A DNA stretch of 61,267 bases. Origin: Alphaproteobacteria bacterium UBA830. GTDB taxonomy: Bacteria > Pseudomonadota > Alphaproteobacteria > MPNO01 > UBA830. Of this stretch, positions 60,048-61,267 are shown one piece after another. Numbering within the stretch: position 1 is the first letter of the stretch; each line of letters opens with the position of its first letter. The DNA is taken from contig CAJIYX010000058.1 of NCBI GenBank assembly GCA_905181725.1, positions 1 through 61,267 of the forward strand. Direction: 5' to 3'. The position numbers and the translations under genes were made by a program. The notes beneath the pieces are model-generated. The model was not told the origin of the DNA. It did no database searches and saw only the letters and a list, made by a program, of their open reading frames with translations.

Positions 60048-61267
60048 TCAGGGCCGGATCTGCCCTGCGCCGCGGACGACGTATTTGAATGTTGTCAGCT
60101 GTTCCGCTCCGACCGGTCCACGCGCATGGAGGCGCCCGGTGGAAATACCGATCTCGGCACCCATTCCGAACTCGCCGCCATCGGCAAATTGGGTCGATGC
60201 GTTATGCATCACGATGGCTGAATCAACTGTGTTGAGGAATTTCTCGGCCCGGTCTGCATCGTCTGTGATGATCGATTCGGTGTGGCGGGAGCTATAGGTC
60301 GCGATATGCTCGATCGCGCCCTCCAGCCCGTCAACCTGGCGGATCGCGAGAATAGGTTCCAGATATTCGGTTCGCCAATCGGCGTCAGATGCCGCGATGA
60401 TGCGGTCATCCAGTGCGCGGGTCGCCTCGTCACCGCGCAGCTCGCAGCCGGCTGCCGTCAACGCCTCGACGATACTGGGCAGGATCTGTGCGGCAACCGA
60501 TTTGTCGACCAGCAGGGTCTCCGTCGCCCCGCAGATGCCGGGGCGACGCATCTTGGCATTGACCACGATATCGCGCGCCATCGCAGGATCGGCGGCGCCG
60601 TCGACATAGGTGTGGCACAGCCCTTCGAGATGAGCGATGACGGGGATCTTGCTTTCCTGCTGTACCCGTTCGATCAGTGACTTGCCGCCGCGCGGCACGA
60701 TGATGTCGATATAGTCGGTCATTGTCAGCATTTCGCCGACGGCAGCCCGGTCCGTCGTCGGCACAAGCTGGATAGACCCTTCGGGGAGACCTGCTTCGGC
60801 AAGCCCGGCCTGCAGGCATTCCAGAATGGCGCTCGACGAATAGAAGCTCTCGGAACCACCGCGCAGAATAGCGGCATTACCGGATTTCAGGCATAGTCCG
60901 CCCGCATCCGCAGTCACGTTGGGACGTGATTCGTAAATGATACCGATCACGCCGAGGGGCACCCGGACGCGCGAGATATTCAGCCCGTTCGGCCGGTCCC
61001 AGGCGGCCAGCACTTCGCCCACGGGATCGGGCAGGTCGGCAATCTGTTCCAGACCGGCCGCCATTGCATCGACGCGGGCGGCGTCGAGCTTGAGGCGGTC
61101 GAGCAGCGAGGGTGCGATCTTGCGTTCTTCGGCGGCGGACATGTCTCGCGCATTGGCGGCCAGCAAATCGGCGGTTCGTGTGCGCAGCGTTGCTGCCGCT
61201 GCGCGCAGTGCCGCGTTCTTCGTCTCGGTGGATGCCTGAGCGAGATCCGGACTGCCGCCCGCGCCCT
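60048..61267 (-). CDS. proA: Gamma-glutamyl phosphate reductase (5' end beyond the window)
   Basis: ProA reduces gamma-glutamyl phosphate to glutamate semialdehyde in proline synthesis. The frame is open to the window edge: upstream of the first in-frame start codon it still encodes typical ProA ([18 protein letters not shown], then [10 protein letters not shown]). The true start is therefore outside. Motifs include [44 protein letters not shown] and the active-site Cys in [13 protein letters not shown], with the C-terminal [19 protein letters not shown]. First gene in view of the proA-nadD-rsfS-rlmH unit. Confidence 0.96.
   Translation of the reverse strand, partial: GAGGSPDLAQASTETKNAALRAAAATLRTRTADLLAANARDMSAAEERKIAPSLLDRLKLDAARVDAMAAGLEQIADLPDPVGEVLAAWDRPNGLNISRVRVPLGVIGIIYESRPNVTADAGGLCLKSGNAAILRGGSESFYSSSAILECLQAGLAEAGLPEGSIQLVPTTDRAAVGEMLTMTDYIDIIVPRGGKSLIERVQQESKIPVIAHLEGLCHTYVDGAADPAMARDIVVNAKMRRPGICGATETLLVDKSVAAQILPSIVEALTAAGCELRGDEATRALDDRIIAASDADWRTEYLEPILAIRQVDGLEGAIEHIATYSSRHTESIITDDADRAEKFLNTVDSAIVMHNASTQFADGGEFGMGAEIGISTGRLHARGPVGAEQLTTFKYVVRGAGQIRP

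Overview
The window looks like a chromosomal segment of an alphaproteobacterium, most likely of the Rhodospirillales type. This is inferred from GC-rich coding sequence, an F1-only atpHAGDC operon (the F0 genes must lie elsewhere), and the blocks dapF-mtaB-ftsY, ffh-rpsP-rimM-trmD-rplS-leuCDB, sdhCDAB-zapE-mdh-sucCDAB-lpdA, priA/tal/DUF484/xerC and proA-nadD-rsfS-rlmH-gpmI-envC-ctpA. I recognise these blocks from that class, but no database search was possible. No rRNA, tRNA, CRISPR array, prophage or intact insertion sequence was seen.

Layout. 1-5352: the 3' end of a transposase gene, a gentisate-dioxygenase-like cupin gene, a MarR regulator, a hotdog thioesterase, pyrE and an orphan CoxL-like molybdenum hydroxylase subunit. 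5481-8541: dapF-mtaB-ftsY, joined by ATGA overlaps. 8538-12795: accessory genes, including a broken glutamate-synthase-like gene, an amidohydrolase, a small secreted protein below a CRP-like palindrome, and a PPP-fold protein whose metal-ligand motifs are all altered. 13086-20583: ffh, a perfect parS site, the rpsP-rimM-trmD-rplS ribosome operon and leuCDB, with a REP-like palindrome between leuD and leuB. 20724-23732: a HupE/UreJ-like membrane protein with a partner anchor protein, a small secreted protein, and asd.

23978-37607 is a respiratory and TCA block: succinate dehydrogenase, ZapE, malate dehydrogenase, succinyl-CoA synthetase and the complete 2-oxoglutarate dehydrogenase complex. 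Together they encode every step from 2-oxoglutarate to oxaloacetate except fumarase. The sdh promoter carries an FNR/FixK-type box over its -35 element, which suggests oxygen-responsive control. 37629-43858: a small membrane protein, an MFS exporter, xerC, DUF484, a transaldolase-like gene and priA. 44295-49222: the F1-ATPase operon. 49320-52222: a decayed heme-sensor histidine kinase beside an ammonium transporter gene. 52374-61267: rppH, divergent polysaccharide deacetylase, ctpA, envC, gpmI, rlmH, rsfS, nadD and a 5'-truncated proA, all on the minus strand and mostly overlapping or closely spaced.

Most of the window is ordinary housekeeping sequence, and I found no convincing new multi-gene system. 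The observations most worth following up are the parS centromere in the ffh-rpsP gap, the predicted catalytically dead PPP-fold protein, the sdh promoter box, the two pseudogenes, and the repeat-built acidic tails on several ribosome-linked proteins (S16, RimM, L19, RsfS).
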